32,550 nucleotides of DNA from Bacteroidales bacterium (GTDB taxonomy: Bacteria > Bacteroidota > Bacteroidia > Bacteroidales > Tenuifilaceae): contig JAQUJY010000027.1 in assembly GCA_028680705.1 (NCBI GenBank), positions 1 to 32,550 on the forward strand. Direction: 5' to 3'. The notes under the pieces are model-generated. The model was not told where the DNA came from, ran no database searches, and was given only the letters and a program-made list of their open reading frames with translations. Of the stretch, positions 1 through 7,492 are shown piece by piece (position 1 is the first letter of the stretch; each line of letters opens with the position of its first letter). Both the position numbers and the translations under genes were made by a program.

Positions 1-334
1 TAAGATGTTGGTGTGCCTTATCAATATCAAAGCACTTAATTTTTGCTGCAAAAATCCCTAAATCGCCCAGCTGTGGCTTTTGGGCAGGGGGTTGGGGCGT
101 TCGGCCCGAGTACTGCCAAATCTCAAAACCACCGCCACCATCGAGGTTCATGGCAAGGGCAGCATGCCTTTTTTGAGGCTGACCACCCGTGTAGGGTAGC
201 ATAAGCTCGGCCACTGTATCGTCCTCAAAAATTCGGATATCTACCCCAAACGCCTTAAAGTACCATCTCCAAGCATCGTAAAGATTGTTAACGCCAATAC
301 CTATCTGCTGAATTCCACAAATTATTTTCGACAT
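1..334 (-). CDS. VOC-family (glyoxalase/bleomycin-resistance fold) protein, 3' end cut by window edge
   Basis: The reading frame starts at ATG (complement of 332-334) with MSKIICGIQQIGIGVNNLYD and runs off the left edge, giving about 111 residues. The opening 'QQIGIGVNNLYDAWRWYFKAFGV' pattern (a strand, then a helix with an aromatic-rich W-x-W-Y-F turn) is the standard start of a VOC βαβββ module, in which one protein binds a metal-dependent substrate near a His/Glu set. A second module seems to start near residue 93 (GDLGIFAAKIKCFDIDKAHQ), so this is probably a two-module enzyme. It lies 13 bases downstream of the short-chain dehydrogenase on the same strand, so the two are probably co-transcribed. 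The substrate cannot be deduced. It was not listed as a complete open frame because its stop lies outside the window. Confidence 0.8.
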   Translation of the reverse strand, partial: MSKIICGIQQIGIGVNNLYDAWRWYFKAFGVDIRIFEDDTVAELMLPYTGGQPQKRHAALAMNLDGGGGFEIWQYSGRTPQPPAQKPQLGDLGIFAAKIKCFDIDKAHQHL

Positions 335-347
335 GATTACTCGTATT

Positions 348-1142
348 TTATGTTGTTTTAATCTTATTTATAACTCTGTAAAAAATACCGGGGAACAACC
401 GCTTAATATGTACCATTAAAAGTTCTTTGCCTCCTATAAGCACTTCGGGTTTACCTTTGGCAATGGCTTTTAGGTATATTTTTGCACACTTCTCTGCCGA
501 TATACCTCCCGCTTGTCCATCGTCCATTTTTCCATGAGCCTTGCCATCCTTCAGAATTGCGCTGAGCGAGATATTGGTATTTACCCTACCCGGATAGGCA
601 ATGGTTACATTTATGTTATGGGTTTTTAGTTCAATGCGCAGGGTTTCAAAAAAACCTTGTATTGCATGCTTTGCTGCAGCATAAGCCGATCGGAGAGGGA
701 AACCAAATTTTCCCGAAATGCTGCTTGTTGCAGCAATGTATCCCTCTTTGGCCTCAATCATGCCAGGTAGAACAGCCTTGGTAAGGATAACGTACGAAAA
801 GTAGTCAATCTCCATTATTCGCCTGTCTATCTCAACGGGTGTTTCGTGGGCTAGTGCTCGTTGGCTAATTCCCCCGTTATTAATCAGTAAGAAAATTGGT
901 CCAAACTTTTCTGCCGTTTGCTTTGCCGCTAATTCTACTTCAGCAGGGTTTGATAGGTCAAAGGGAATTGCCTCGCAATGCGATGTGTGCTTTAGGCAAT
1001 TTTGCTGCACCCTTTGCAGCTTAAGCTTATTGCTTGACGAAATGATAAGCTTGGCACCACTTTTTGCAAGTTCCATGGCAATGGCCTCACCAATACCCGA
1101 TGATGCCCCTGTAACCCAGCAAAGTTTATTCTTAAAAATCAT
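348..1142 (-). CDS. SDR-family NAD(P)-dependent oxidoreductase
   Basis: Classical short-chain dehydrogenase/reductase of 264 residues when started at the ATG complementary to 1140-1142. Visible motifs are the dinucleotide-binding TGASSGIG (residues 11-18), NNGG in the position of the NNAG structural motif, the catalytic serine region ATSSISG, and YAAAK with Tyr154 and Lys158. An upstream in-frame ATG at 1190 would add 16 residues (MWWLKIFFNPF...), but classical SDRs begin only a few residues before the first strand, as the 1142 start does. The C-terminal part (VHIKRLFPGIFYRVI) resembles members related to DHRS7-type enzymes, with a hydrophobic tail that might touch the membrane. It heads a likely two-gene unit with the VOC protein. 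The substrate is unknown. Confidence 0.9.
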   Translation of the reverse strand: MIFKNKLCWVTGASSGIGEAIAMELAKSGAKLIISSSNKLKLQRVQQNCLKHTSHCEAIPFDLSNPAEVELAAKQTAEKFGPIFLLINNGGISQRALAHETPVEIDRRIMEIDYFSYVILTKAVLPGMIEAKEGYIAATSSISGKFGFPLRSAYAAAKHAIQGFFETLRIELKTHNINVTIAYPGRVNTNISLSAILKDGKAHGKMDDGQAGGISAEKCAKIYLKAIAKGKPEVLIGGKELLMVHIKRLFPGIFYRVINKIKTT

Positions 1143-1477
1143 GATAATTTCAGATAAAAAAGGGTTGAAGAATATCTTCAACCACCACAAATATGCTAAA
1201 AAAAAACAATTTACTCACCTTATCACTTAGGGATAGTTTTTTGACTGGTTTACTTTGAATGTATTTTAGGAGTGCTTTTTCTGTTTGTTCGCCAAATCGT
1301 TATTTAACTAGTGCCCAATTGTGTTTAAATGAAATTTATAAAATACATTTTGCAGATAATGAGACATATATAATTTAGAGAGGGTTCGAGTTTTTTTATT
1401 ACATTTGGCTTATTCGCTTTTTGAGAAAGCAATTGATTTTTCTATTTAATATAATATTTACCTAAATACTTAATGCG
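1143..1477. other. Divergent intergenic region without a gene
   Basis: A 335-base spacer between the leftward dehydrogenase and the rightward secreted protein. It is AT-rich, has no open frame with recognisable protein features, and carries a candidate promoter for the rightward gene (1400-1407). A weaker leftward -7-like CATATTTG lies near 1186-1193, just ahead of the preferred start of the dehydrogenase. No tRNA or strong hairpin was seen. Confidence 0.6.
1400..1407 (+). promoter_or_regulatory. Candidate Bacteroidetes -7 promoter element
   Basis: TACATTTG fits the -7 consensus TAnnTTTG fully and lies about 70 bases before the ATG of the secreted PLD protein. The -33 region is only a loose match (TTTA at 1374-1377, 22 bases upstream). 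Confidence 0.4.
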
Positions 1478-4400
1478 ATGAGACTTTTCTTCAATCTTCT
1501 ACTAATTGTTACCCTCAGCTTATTGTCAACCAATGCAAATGCCCAGCTAATTGAGGATTTTGAGCAGGGCAGCAAAAATTACTATGTTTTTGGTTACGAT
1601 AATTTGGCAACAGGACAGTGGGCATTTGATGATGCATTAATTGGTACACTTGCTAACGACAAGAAGAATGGGGCAAAGTCGGCACGTATTAGGAATGGCT
1701 ATATTGCTATGAATTTTGACTACCCCAATGGCTTACTCGATTTATCTTTCTATGCGGCAAATTATGGGTCAAATACTGGTGGTAAGGTTCAGGTGAACTA
1801 TTCAACAGATGGCGGATCAAATTGGATTCCCTTTGGCGATCCAATTACTTTAACATCAACCCTCACACAGTATGAATATACCAAGAACATTGCAGGCAAC
1901 GTTAGGCTAAAATTCACAAAAACAGCGGGCGACAGAATAAACGTTGATGATGTAAAGATTACAGACTACGTTGAAACTATTGAAGAACCAACCTTGTTAG
2001 TCCAGTTAAATGGGTCAACAATTAACAGTGGAGGCACTTTCGATTTTGGCAATAATACAGGCGAGGTTTCCGCAGAGCTAGAACTTCGAAATATTGGGGA
2101 ACAAGACCTTACAATATCCTCATACGATATTATTGGTGAGGAGTTTACCGTTAATAACGATTTAAGTATAACCCTTACTAACCTTGAGTCGCAGTCGTTT
2201 GTGTTAAGTTTTGCTTCCGATATGCCTGGGATAAAAACAGGGACACTTACCATTAATTCCAATGACCCAACAAACGGTCAGTTTGTAATAAATCTATTGG
2301 CCGAAAGGCTTGAAACAAGCGAGCCAATCCCAATTAGTATAGCCCGCAATTTACCCCAAGGATCAACGGTAACCGTTGCTGGTTGGATAACAGCGGCAAG
2401 CCAGTTTAGAGGACCCGTTTATTTTCAGGATAACACAGGGGCCATTGCATGGTACAACGACGATATTATGCGTAAGGATTGGTTACTTGATGCGGTTATT
2501 GGCGATTCGCTTGTGGTAACAGGTGAACTGGGGAGTTTTAGCGGATTACTACAGATTATTAACGAGGATAGTTATGAGATTTTTCATGAATCACATAATG
2601 AGGTTGAACCAGTAAATATAACTCTTGCCGATTTAAACTCGGGTGATTATGAGGCTTGGCTTGTGCGTGTTAACGATACTGAATTTGAAAGTGCAGGTCT
2701 CTTCTCGGGCGGGAACAACTATTTGGTAACCGATCCTTCAGGGCAAGGCCAAGTGCGGATTGATAATTTTACAAATATCAACGGCACAATAATACCCAAT
2801 AGCAAAACCGAGATTACTGGTATAGCTGGTCGTTTCCAGACAACACACCAACTACTGCCCAGGTTTACCACGGATATTGTTGATTTAAGCGGGCCAATTA
2901 TTACTACTATTCCACCATACGAGGTTTCTGCAACTACAAATTCAATCACCTTTCAATGGGAAACTGAAGTTGAGGGGCACTCAGAGGTTCGTTACGGAAC
3001 AACATCAACGTTTGAGATGGGACAGGTTGTTGATGAAGAGCCCAAAACCAGTCATAGCATTACCATTGCCGGCCTCTCCCCTGCAACTGCATATAAGGTT
3101 CAACTCCGCTCGGCAGTGGAATCGGATACGAGCACAACGGCAATCTACATCGCCTCCACACGTTCGCCAAATGGAACAAACGGTGATATTTACACATATT
3201 TTAATAAGAGCGTTGATCATACTTTGGCAACCTACCGAGAGGCCGATCAGAATGTCAATTTCTCTGAGAAACTTATTGAGTACATCCAAAAGGCTGAACA
3301 GACTGCAGAATTTGCCTTCTATAGCATTAGTGGCAGTGTGGGCAGCGCAATTGCCGATGAGCTAATTGCAGCACACAATAGGGGTGTTGATGTTAGGGTT
3401 ATTGCCACAGGCCATACCGGAGTTACAAACGATATCATTACTTATCTTGCAAATGCAGGCGTTAAAGCGGTTCAAAGCATTGGTGTTGAGCAGATGCATA
3501 ATAAATTTGCAGTTATTGATGCTTACCACGCCGAACCCTCAAAAACATGGATTATTACCAGCTCATGGAACGCAACTGATCAGGGAACCTTCAATCAGTA
3601 CCAAAATATGGTTATAGTTCAGGACGTTGCCCTTGCAAGAGCATATAGGCTTGAGTTTAATCAGATGTGGGGCGCCGAGCAGGGAGTATTCAATGCGTCT
3701 AAAGCAAAATTTGGCCCTAATAAATCAGTTGTAAACCCCTCAGTATTTTGGATTGGTGAAGATAATGTTAGGGTCGAGGCCTACTTTAGCCCTCAGGCTA
3801 ATGCAGAATCCAAAATTATAAGGGCAATAAATACTGCTGAAAAAAATATCGACCTTACGCTAAATCTAATTACGCGGAGAACTATTTCGGATGCGATGCA
3901 CCAAAGGTTTAATGAGGGGATAAAGGTAAGGGGCTCAATAGGCATCGTAACGGGAACGGGAAGTCAGTTTGATTATCTTAGTACGTGGGCTGATGTTCAT
4001 CATTTTTCGCAGGAAGATTTTGGTTTGCTCCACCATAAGTATGCAATTATTGACGGTGAGTCCACAGGCCAAAATTCAAAGGTAATTACTGGTTCACATA
4101 ATTGGTCGTCAAATGCAAATTTTAATAACGATGAGAATATTCTGATTATCCAAAACCCACGGATAGCCAATGAGTATTTACAGGAGTTTGCAGCCCGATA
4201 CAGGCAGGCTGGTGGTTTGGATCAGTTTAACCCTACGGTTTTTGTTGAAAACTTTGACGACATGGCTTCGCAGGTGGGTTTACGTCTTCAAAATTATCCA
4301 AACCCTGTTCAAATATCAACCAATTTTCGGTTTGTAATAGGTTCCAGCCAGTCTGCAAGTTTAAATATTTATGATGTTTTAGGGCGAAATGTATCCACTT

Positions 4401-4540
4401 TAATTAATGCAAAGCAGTTGATCCCCGGCGAGTATATTATTCCTTTTGATGTATCGGGACTGTCTAATGGTCTATATATATATCGTCTACAACTTAGCAA
4501 TGGTTGCTCAGAGTCAGGTAATATGGTTGTTGTTAAGTAA
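1478..4540 (+). CDS. Secreted modular phospholipase D-like protein with type IX sorting domain (possible surface nuclease)
   Basis: A 1020-residue exported protein. The signal peptide occupies roughly residues 1-23 (LLLIVTLSLLSTNANA|Q). In order I read: a jelly-roll-like adhesion module (about 24-168), an Ig-like ASPM/HYDIN-type module (about 175-278), two β-rich segments resembling the OB-fold/DUF5689 modules of extracellular nucleases (about 282-470), a fibronectin type III-like module (about 471-560), and a two-lobed PLD domain (about 570-925). The tail (about 935-1020) is a type IX secretion sorting domain with the typical QNYPNPV start, GRxV motif and 'GLYIYRL' strand. Both HKD motifs are intact: H674-K676-D681 and H852-K854-D859, the latter followed by GSHNWS. 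The family includes phospholipases and EDTA-resistant Nuc-type nucleases; the OB-like modules make nucleic acid a plausible substrate, but this is inference. It appears to be a single-gene unit. Confidence 0.88.
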   Translation: MRLFFNLLLIVTLSLLSTNANAQLIEDFEQGSKNYYVFGYDNLATGQWAFDDALIGTLANDKKNGAKSARIRNGYIAMNFDYPNGLLDLSFYAANYGSNTGGKVQVNYSTDGGSNWIPFGDPITLTSTLTQYEYTKNIAGNVRLKFTKTAGDRINVDDVKITDYVETIEEPTLLVQLNGSTINSGGTFDFGNNTGEVSAELELRNIGEQDLTISSYDIIGEEFTVNNDLSITLTNLESQSFVLSFASDMPGIKTGTLTINSNDPTNGQFVINLLAERLETSEPIPISIARNLPQGSTVTVAGWITAASQFRGPVYFQDNTGAIAWYNDDIMRKDWLLDAVIGDSLVVTGELGSFSGLLQIINEDSYEIFHESHNEVEPVNITLADLNSGDYEAWLVRVNDTEFESAGLFSGGNNYLVTDPSGQGQVRIDNFTNINGTIIPNSKTEITGIAGRFQTTHQLLPRFTTDIVDLSGPIITTIPPYEVSATTNSITFQWETEVEGHSEVRYGTTSTFEMGQVVDEEPKTSHSITIAGLSPATAYKVQLRSAVESDTSTTAIYIASTRSPNGTNGDIYTYFNKSVDHTLATYREADQNVNFSEKLIEYIQKAEQTAEFAFYSISGSVGSAIADELIAAHNRGVDVRVIATGHTGVTNDIITYLANAGVKAVQSIGVEQMHNKFAVIDAYHAEPSKTWIITSSWNATDQGTFNQYQNMVIVQDVALARAYRLEFNQMWGAEQGVFNASKAKFGPNKSVVNPSVFWIGEDNVRVEAYFSPQANAESKIIRAINTAEKNIDLTLNLITRRTISDAMHQRFNEGIKVRGSIGIVTGTGSQFDYLSTWADVHHFSQEDFGLLHHKYAIIDGESTGQNSKVITGSHNWSSNANFNNDENILIIQNPRIANEYLQEFAARYRQAGGLDQFNPTVFVENFDDMASQVGLRLQNYPNPVQISTNFRFVIGSSQSASLNIYDVLGRNVSTLINAKQLIPGEYIIPFDVSGLSNGLYIYRLQLSNGCSESGNMVVVK

Positions 4541-4629
4541 TCACTAATATCGCAATTTGGGTTTGTTGGGCATAATACATTGATCAGAGGAGGGCTATCT
4601 TTTTTTCGTCAGAATATGACTTATATATA

Positions 4630-4661
4630 AGAATTTCGGGTGTGTTATAGAGTGAAATTCT
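4630..4661. repeat. Short inverted repeat upstream of the response regulator
   Basis: AGAATTTC at 4630-4637 and GAAATTCT at 4654-4661 are perfect inverted copies with a 16-base spacer, about 60 bases before the response-regulator start. No U-run follows, so it is not a good terminator; an operator is possible but unproven. Confidence 0.25.
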
Positions 4662-4718
4662 GTGTAATAAATTGTGGCTACTCCAAGGTAAATAGAACTA
4701 GCAAAACAGAATAATACG

Positions 4719-5399
4719 ATGATAAACAACGATTTTAGAATTCTGCTTGTTGATGATGAACCCGATATATTGGAGTTTATTGGGTACAATCTTCGTAAAG
4801 AAGGCTTTAAGGTTCTTACTGCAAATAATGGGAAAGATGCTATCCTTTTGGCAGAGGAGATGCAACCGCACCTTATATTACTGGATGTGATGATGCCTGA
4901 GATAGATGGAATTGAAACCTGCAAAGTGATACGGAAGCATAATATCCTTAGCAATACGCTAGTTGCCTTTTTAACCGCAAGGAGCGAAGACTATTCGCAG
5001 ATTGCTGGATTTGAGGCAGGTGGTGACGATTATATTACTAAGCCCATTAAACCAAAGGTTTTAATTAGCAGAGTAAAGGCTCTACTCAAAAGGGTTGACC
5101 AAAACATTACAAAAGATATATCCCAAAGTTTAGGATTACAGATTGATAAAGAAAGGTTTGTGGTTATTAAAAACGGAAAAGAGATTAGCCTTCCAAAGAA
5201 GGAGTTTGAACTTCTAGCGCTTCTAAGCAGTCGACCTCAAAAGGTATTTACCCGCGATGAGATTTTCTCGTTGGTCTGGGGTAATAACATTATTGTTGGT
5301 GAAAGAACCATTGATGTACACATTCGCAAACTCCGTAAAAAAATTGGAGAGGAGCATATTAAAACAATAAAGGGAGTTGGCTATAAGTTTATTGATTGA
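4719..5399 (+). CDS. OmpR/PhoB-type response regulator (orphan)
   Basis: A 226-residue two-domain transcription regulator. The N-terminal receiver (about 5-120) shows the acidic pair D12/D13, phospho-acceptor D56 in LILLDVMMP, T86 in FLTAR and K108 in TKPI. The C-terminal winged helix (about 135-226) has the ERTIDVHIRKLRKKIG recognition helix and the closing KGVGYKF wing. All residues needed for phosphorylation are present. No histidine kinase is adjacent, so the partner lies elsewhere. A hemerythrin gene starts 42 bases downstream on the same strand, which suggests a two-gene unit and a possible link to oxygen, although the sequence does not prove that. The closest family resemblance is to PhoP/PhoB-like regulators of Bacteroidota. 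Confidence 0.95.
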   Translation: MINNDFRILLVDDEPDILEFIGYNLRKEGFKVLTANNGKDAILLAEEMQPHLILLDVMMPEIDGIETCKVIRKHNILSNTLVAFLTARSEDYSQIAGFEAGGDDYITKPIKPKVLISRVKALLKRVDQNITKDISQSLGLQIDKERFVVIKNGKEISLPKKEFELLALLSSRPQKVFTRDEIFSLVWGNNIIVGERTIDVHIRKLRKKIGEEHIKTIKGVGYKFID

Positions 5400-5441
5400 T
5401 AAACTTGCGAAGCAATTTTATAATTCAAATCAAAAACAACT

Positions 5442-5849
5442 ATGAGTTTTATAGTGTGGCAGTCTAAATATGAAACCGGTGTAATGAGTATCGATAACGA
5501 TCATCGCAGCCTGGTTTCTATGATTGAAAATCTTTATAGCGCGATCAGTAAGGGCGAAGGCAAAAACGTTATTGGCGATATAATTAAAGGGCTTTCGGAG
5601 TATGCAATAGTGCATTTTAACAGGGAGGAGATTTTGATGAAAAGTATTGGATTTGATGGACTTGAAATGCACAAGGAAACCCATCAAGGTTTTGCTGATA
5701 AGGTAAACTCTTTTCAGCAAATGCTGGCTTCGGGCCAGCAAAACATATCGGTTGAGGTGGTGTCTTTCCTGCGAGATTGGTTAATAAATCACATCCAAAA
5801 TACCGATATGCAGTTTGTTGATGAGTTTAAGAAGCATGGCATTGTATAG
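5442..5849 (+). CDS. Bacteriohemerythrin
   Basis: A 135-residue stand-alone hemerythrin that would bind O2 reversibly at a non-heme di-iron site in the cytoplasm. The start W6-x-x-x-Y-E-T-G-V-x-x-I-D-x-x-H21 is diagnostic, and all expected ligands are present: H21, H58 and E62 (HFNREE), H77 and H81, then H117 and D122 (WLINHIQNTD). The length fits the single-domain bacterial family. It follows the OmpR-type regulator by 42 bases in the same direction with no terminator between, so co-transcription is likely. Possible roles are O2 storage, delivery or sensing in a micro-aerobic or anaerobic cell; the sequence alone does not choose between them. Confidence 0.95.
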   Translation: MSFIVWQSKYETGVMSIDNDHRSLVSMIENLYSAISKGEGKNVIGDIIKGLSEYAIVHFNREEILMKSIGFDGLEMHKETHQGFADKVNSFQQMLASGQQNISVEVVSFLRDWLINHIQNTDMQFVDEFKKHGIV

Positions 5850-5877
5850 TATTTCAGGGTTAGCTTAGTGCAGCAGA

Positions 5878-5909
5878 CTACAAATATTGTAGTTGGGGCT
5901 TAAACCCAA
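5878..5909. terminator. Paired small hairpins between convergent genes
   Basis: CTACAA-ATA-TTGTAG (5878-5892) is a perfect 6-bp hairpin, followed at once by TTGGG-N7-CCCAA (5893-5909). They lie between the hemerythrin and the leftward HAD gene. There is no clear U-run on either side, so termination is only a possibility. Confidence 0.3.
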
Positions 5910-5969
5910 ATGATTACTGTACAACCGAAGTTTCATTGGAGAGTATTTAGCGTGACAATAATCAGCAAA

Positions 5970-6818
5970 TTAGTGAGTAGGGTATAAATTGCTAGCGCCC
6001 AGCGCCTTGTTTACCGCATCGGTGAACCCCGATTCGTTATTCGATTTAGCAACCTTAAATTGTTTTCTCAGTTCTTCGGGAGCATTTGATACCACGTAAC
6101 TATTGGGGAAATGGCTAAGCATATCCAAATCATTATAGTCATTTCCAATGGTTGCCACCTCTTGCGACTTTACACCAATGAGTTTACAAATTTGCTCAAT
6201 GCCAAAAGCCTTTGATACATCACGCCTAAAAATTTCCATCCATATTGAATGTCCATCCAGTGGCGAGGTTGCACGGATAACTTTTAGCTCGGGGAAGCAG
6301 TATTTTAACTTTTCGAACCATTTAACATCGTGCGAAAGCACTGCAATAATTTGTGCTGCCGATGAGCCATACTCAACACCAGGAGCAAAAGGTTGGCTAT
6401 ATGCTTGGTAAATAGCTAATCTGCGATCAAAGTCGGGGTTGTTTTTGCCTGATCGATAGTATAAAAACCTATGATTAGAGGGTATTGGTTCGTGTACCAT
6501 AAAATCTACTTTGTGGCGCATTAGCTCATCTACAATCAATTGAACTTGATTTGCTGATAGTTCAGTTTTATAAATAAGGCTTTTCTTTTCAAGATCAACT
6601 GCGCCTGCACCCGACGAAAAGATTAGGTAATCTACAGGAAAATCGTCAGGAAGCGCTTTTGAATAGGAGTAGGGTGATCGGCCAGTTGCTATTACCCTAA
6701 TTATGCCCCTATTACCAAGGTTTTTTAGTGTATTGATATCCTTTTCGCTTACAGTCCCTTCGTCGTTCAAAAGGGTGCCGTCTAAATCGGTCACAAACAT
6801 TTTTAAATTCGATCGCAT
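5970..6818 (-). CDS. Cof-type HAD-IIB family phosphatase
   Basis: A cytoplasmic haloacid dehalogenase-superfamily phosphatase of 282 residues. Motif I is TDLDGTLL with nucleophile D11 and acid/base D13; motif II is the ATGRSP threonine; motif III is the lysine of DVSKAFGI; motif IV is GNDYNDLDML, the metal-binding aspartates. The cap between motifs II and III is of the C2B type typical of Cof/YidA sugar-phosphate and flavin phosphatases. I chose the ATG complementary to 6816-6818; a TTG three codons upstream (6827) is the only longer option because an in-frame TAG lies two codons further upstream. The gene is isolated, convergent with the hemerythrin gene. The exact phosphorylated substrate cannot be predicted. 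Confidence 0.92.
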   Translation of the reverse strand: MRSNLKMFVTDLDGTLLNDEGTVSEKDINTLKNLGNRGIIRVIATGRSPYSYSKALPDDFPVDYLIFSSGAGAVDLEKKSLIYKTELSANQVQLIVDELMRHKVDFMVHEPIPSNHRFLYYRSGKNNPDFDRRLAIYQAYSQPFAPGVEYGSSAAQIIAVLSHDVKWFEKLKYCFPELKVIRATSPLDGHSIWMEIFRRDVSKAFGIEQICKLIGVKSQEVATIGNDYNDLDMLSHFPNSYVVSNAPEELRKQFKVAKSNNESGFTDAVNKALGASNLYPTH

Positions 6819-7136
6819 ATTTGACAATATCTATGTCTATACGTTATTTTATAGTTTCGTCTAAATGGAAGTGTGAAAATTTAAAACAAATACACTTTAT
6901 TTTCGTTACTCATAATAGGGACAAAAAAATAAATCTTGGCAAATTCTCTTACAAAAGTATTAAAAGATACTGCGCTTTCAAACTGTAACTCGGTTTGAGG
7001 TGTTGCTGAGATTGTTGCAAAAAACTTTGCGTTATTTTTTGGTTAAGTAAGGTTAATATCATCTGAATTATTTTTTTTTTAAGATCTAATTCGTATTTTT
7101 ATAGCAAGTAATTCATTCATTAAAAAAACTTGGGAT
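6819..7136. other. Divergent intergenic region without a gene
   Basis: A 318-base AT-rich spacer between the leftward phosphatase and the rightward small protein gene. It holds long A and T runs (for example ten or more T around 7070-7080) and a candidate promoter near 7094. No convincing coding frame, RNA gene or long repeat was seen. Confidence 0.6.
7094..7101 (+). promoter_or_regulatory. Candidate -7 promoter element for the 86-residue protein gene
   Basis: TATTTTTA matches TAnnTTTG at five of six fixed positions; a T-run sits about 19 bases upstream in place of the -33 TTTG. A transcript would start near 7108, about 30 bases before the ATG. Confidence 0.35.
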
Positions 7137-7397
7137 ATGTCGAAAACAATCACATTTAATGAACTCAGGAAGGTTAAAGACCAATTACCTGATGGAACTA
7201 TGCAGATCATTGCAGAGAAGTTGAATCTGAATCCAGAAACCGTGCGAAATTATTTTGGAGGGACTAACTGGGAAAATGGCGAATCTGTAGGTTTTCATCA
7301 TGAGCAAGGACCCGATGGGGGATTTGTTATACTCGACGATACTACTATACTTGACTTAGCATATGAAATAATAGAAGAGTCAAAAGCAGAAGTGTAG
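7137..7397 (+). CDS. Small putative DNA-binding protein, helix-turn-helix-like
   Basis: An 86-residue acidic protein. Residues about 5-40 (FNELRKVKDQLP, then IIAEKLNLNPETVRNYF) read as a helix-turn-helix: 'LNPETVRNYFGG' has the spacing of a recognition helix and resembles the 'does the organism bind this sequence' helices of small Bacteroidota regulators. The middle has a glycine-rich loop (GGTNWENGES, then EQGPDGG) and the end is a hydrophobic, acidic helix (DLAYEIIEESK). I recall similar small proteins annotated only as 'DNA-binding protein' in Bacteroidales, but no function that I can name. It stands alone, with its own promoter-like element and a following hairpin, and is well spaced from both neighbours. 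The target is unknown. Confidence 0.72.
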   Translation: MSKTITFNELRKVKDQLPDGTMQIIAEKLNLNPETVRNYFGGTNWENGESVGFHHEQGPDGGFVILDDTTILDLAYEIIEESKAEV

Positions 7398-7423
7398 TCG
7401 TTGTTTTGTGTGAAGTTTTTAGA

Positions 7424-7455
7424 CAAAGGCAGTGAGTTTTTCTCTGCCTTTGTTT
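7424..7455 (+). terminator. Terminator-like hairpin after the 86-residue protein gene
   Basis: CAAAGGCAG (7424-7432) pairs perfectly with CTGCCTTTG (7444-7452) across an 11-base loop. The following U-run is short and interrupted (TTTGTTTG), so termination is likely but not certain. Confidence 0.55.
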
Positions 7456-7492
7456 GTATAAATATCAGCCATTGATTTATTGTATGTTATAG

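Noticed and set aside
2970..3365. Overlapping 131-codon frame inside the secreted PLD protein
   Set aside because: It is a shifted reading of the PLD gene with no protein features of its own; the main frame carries all domains.
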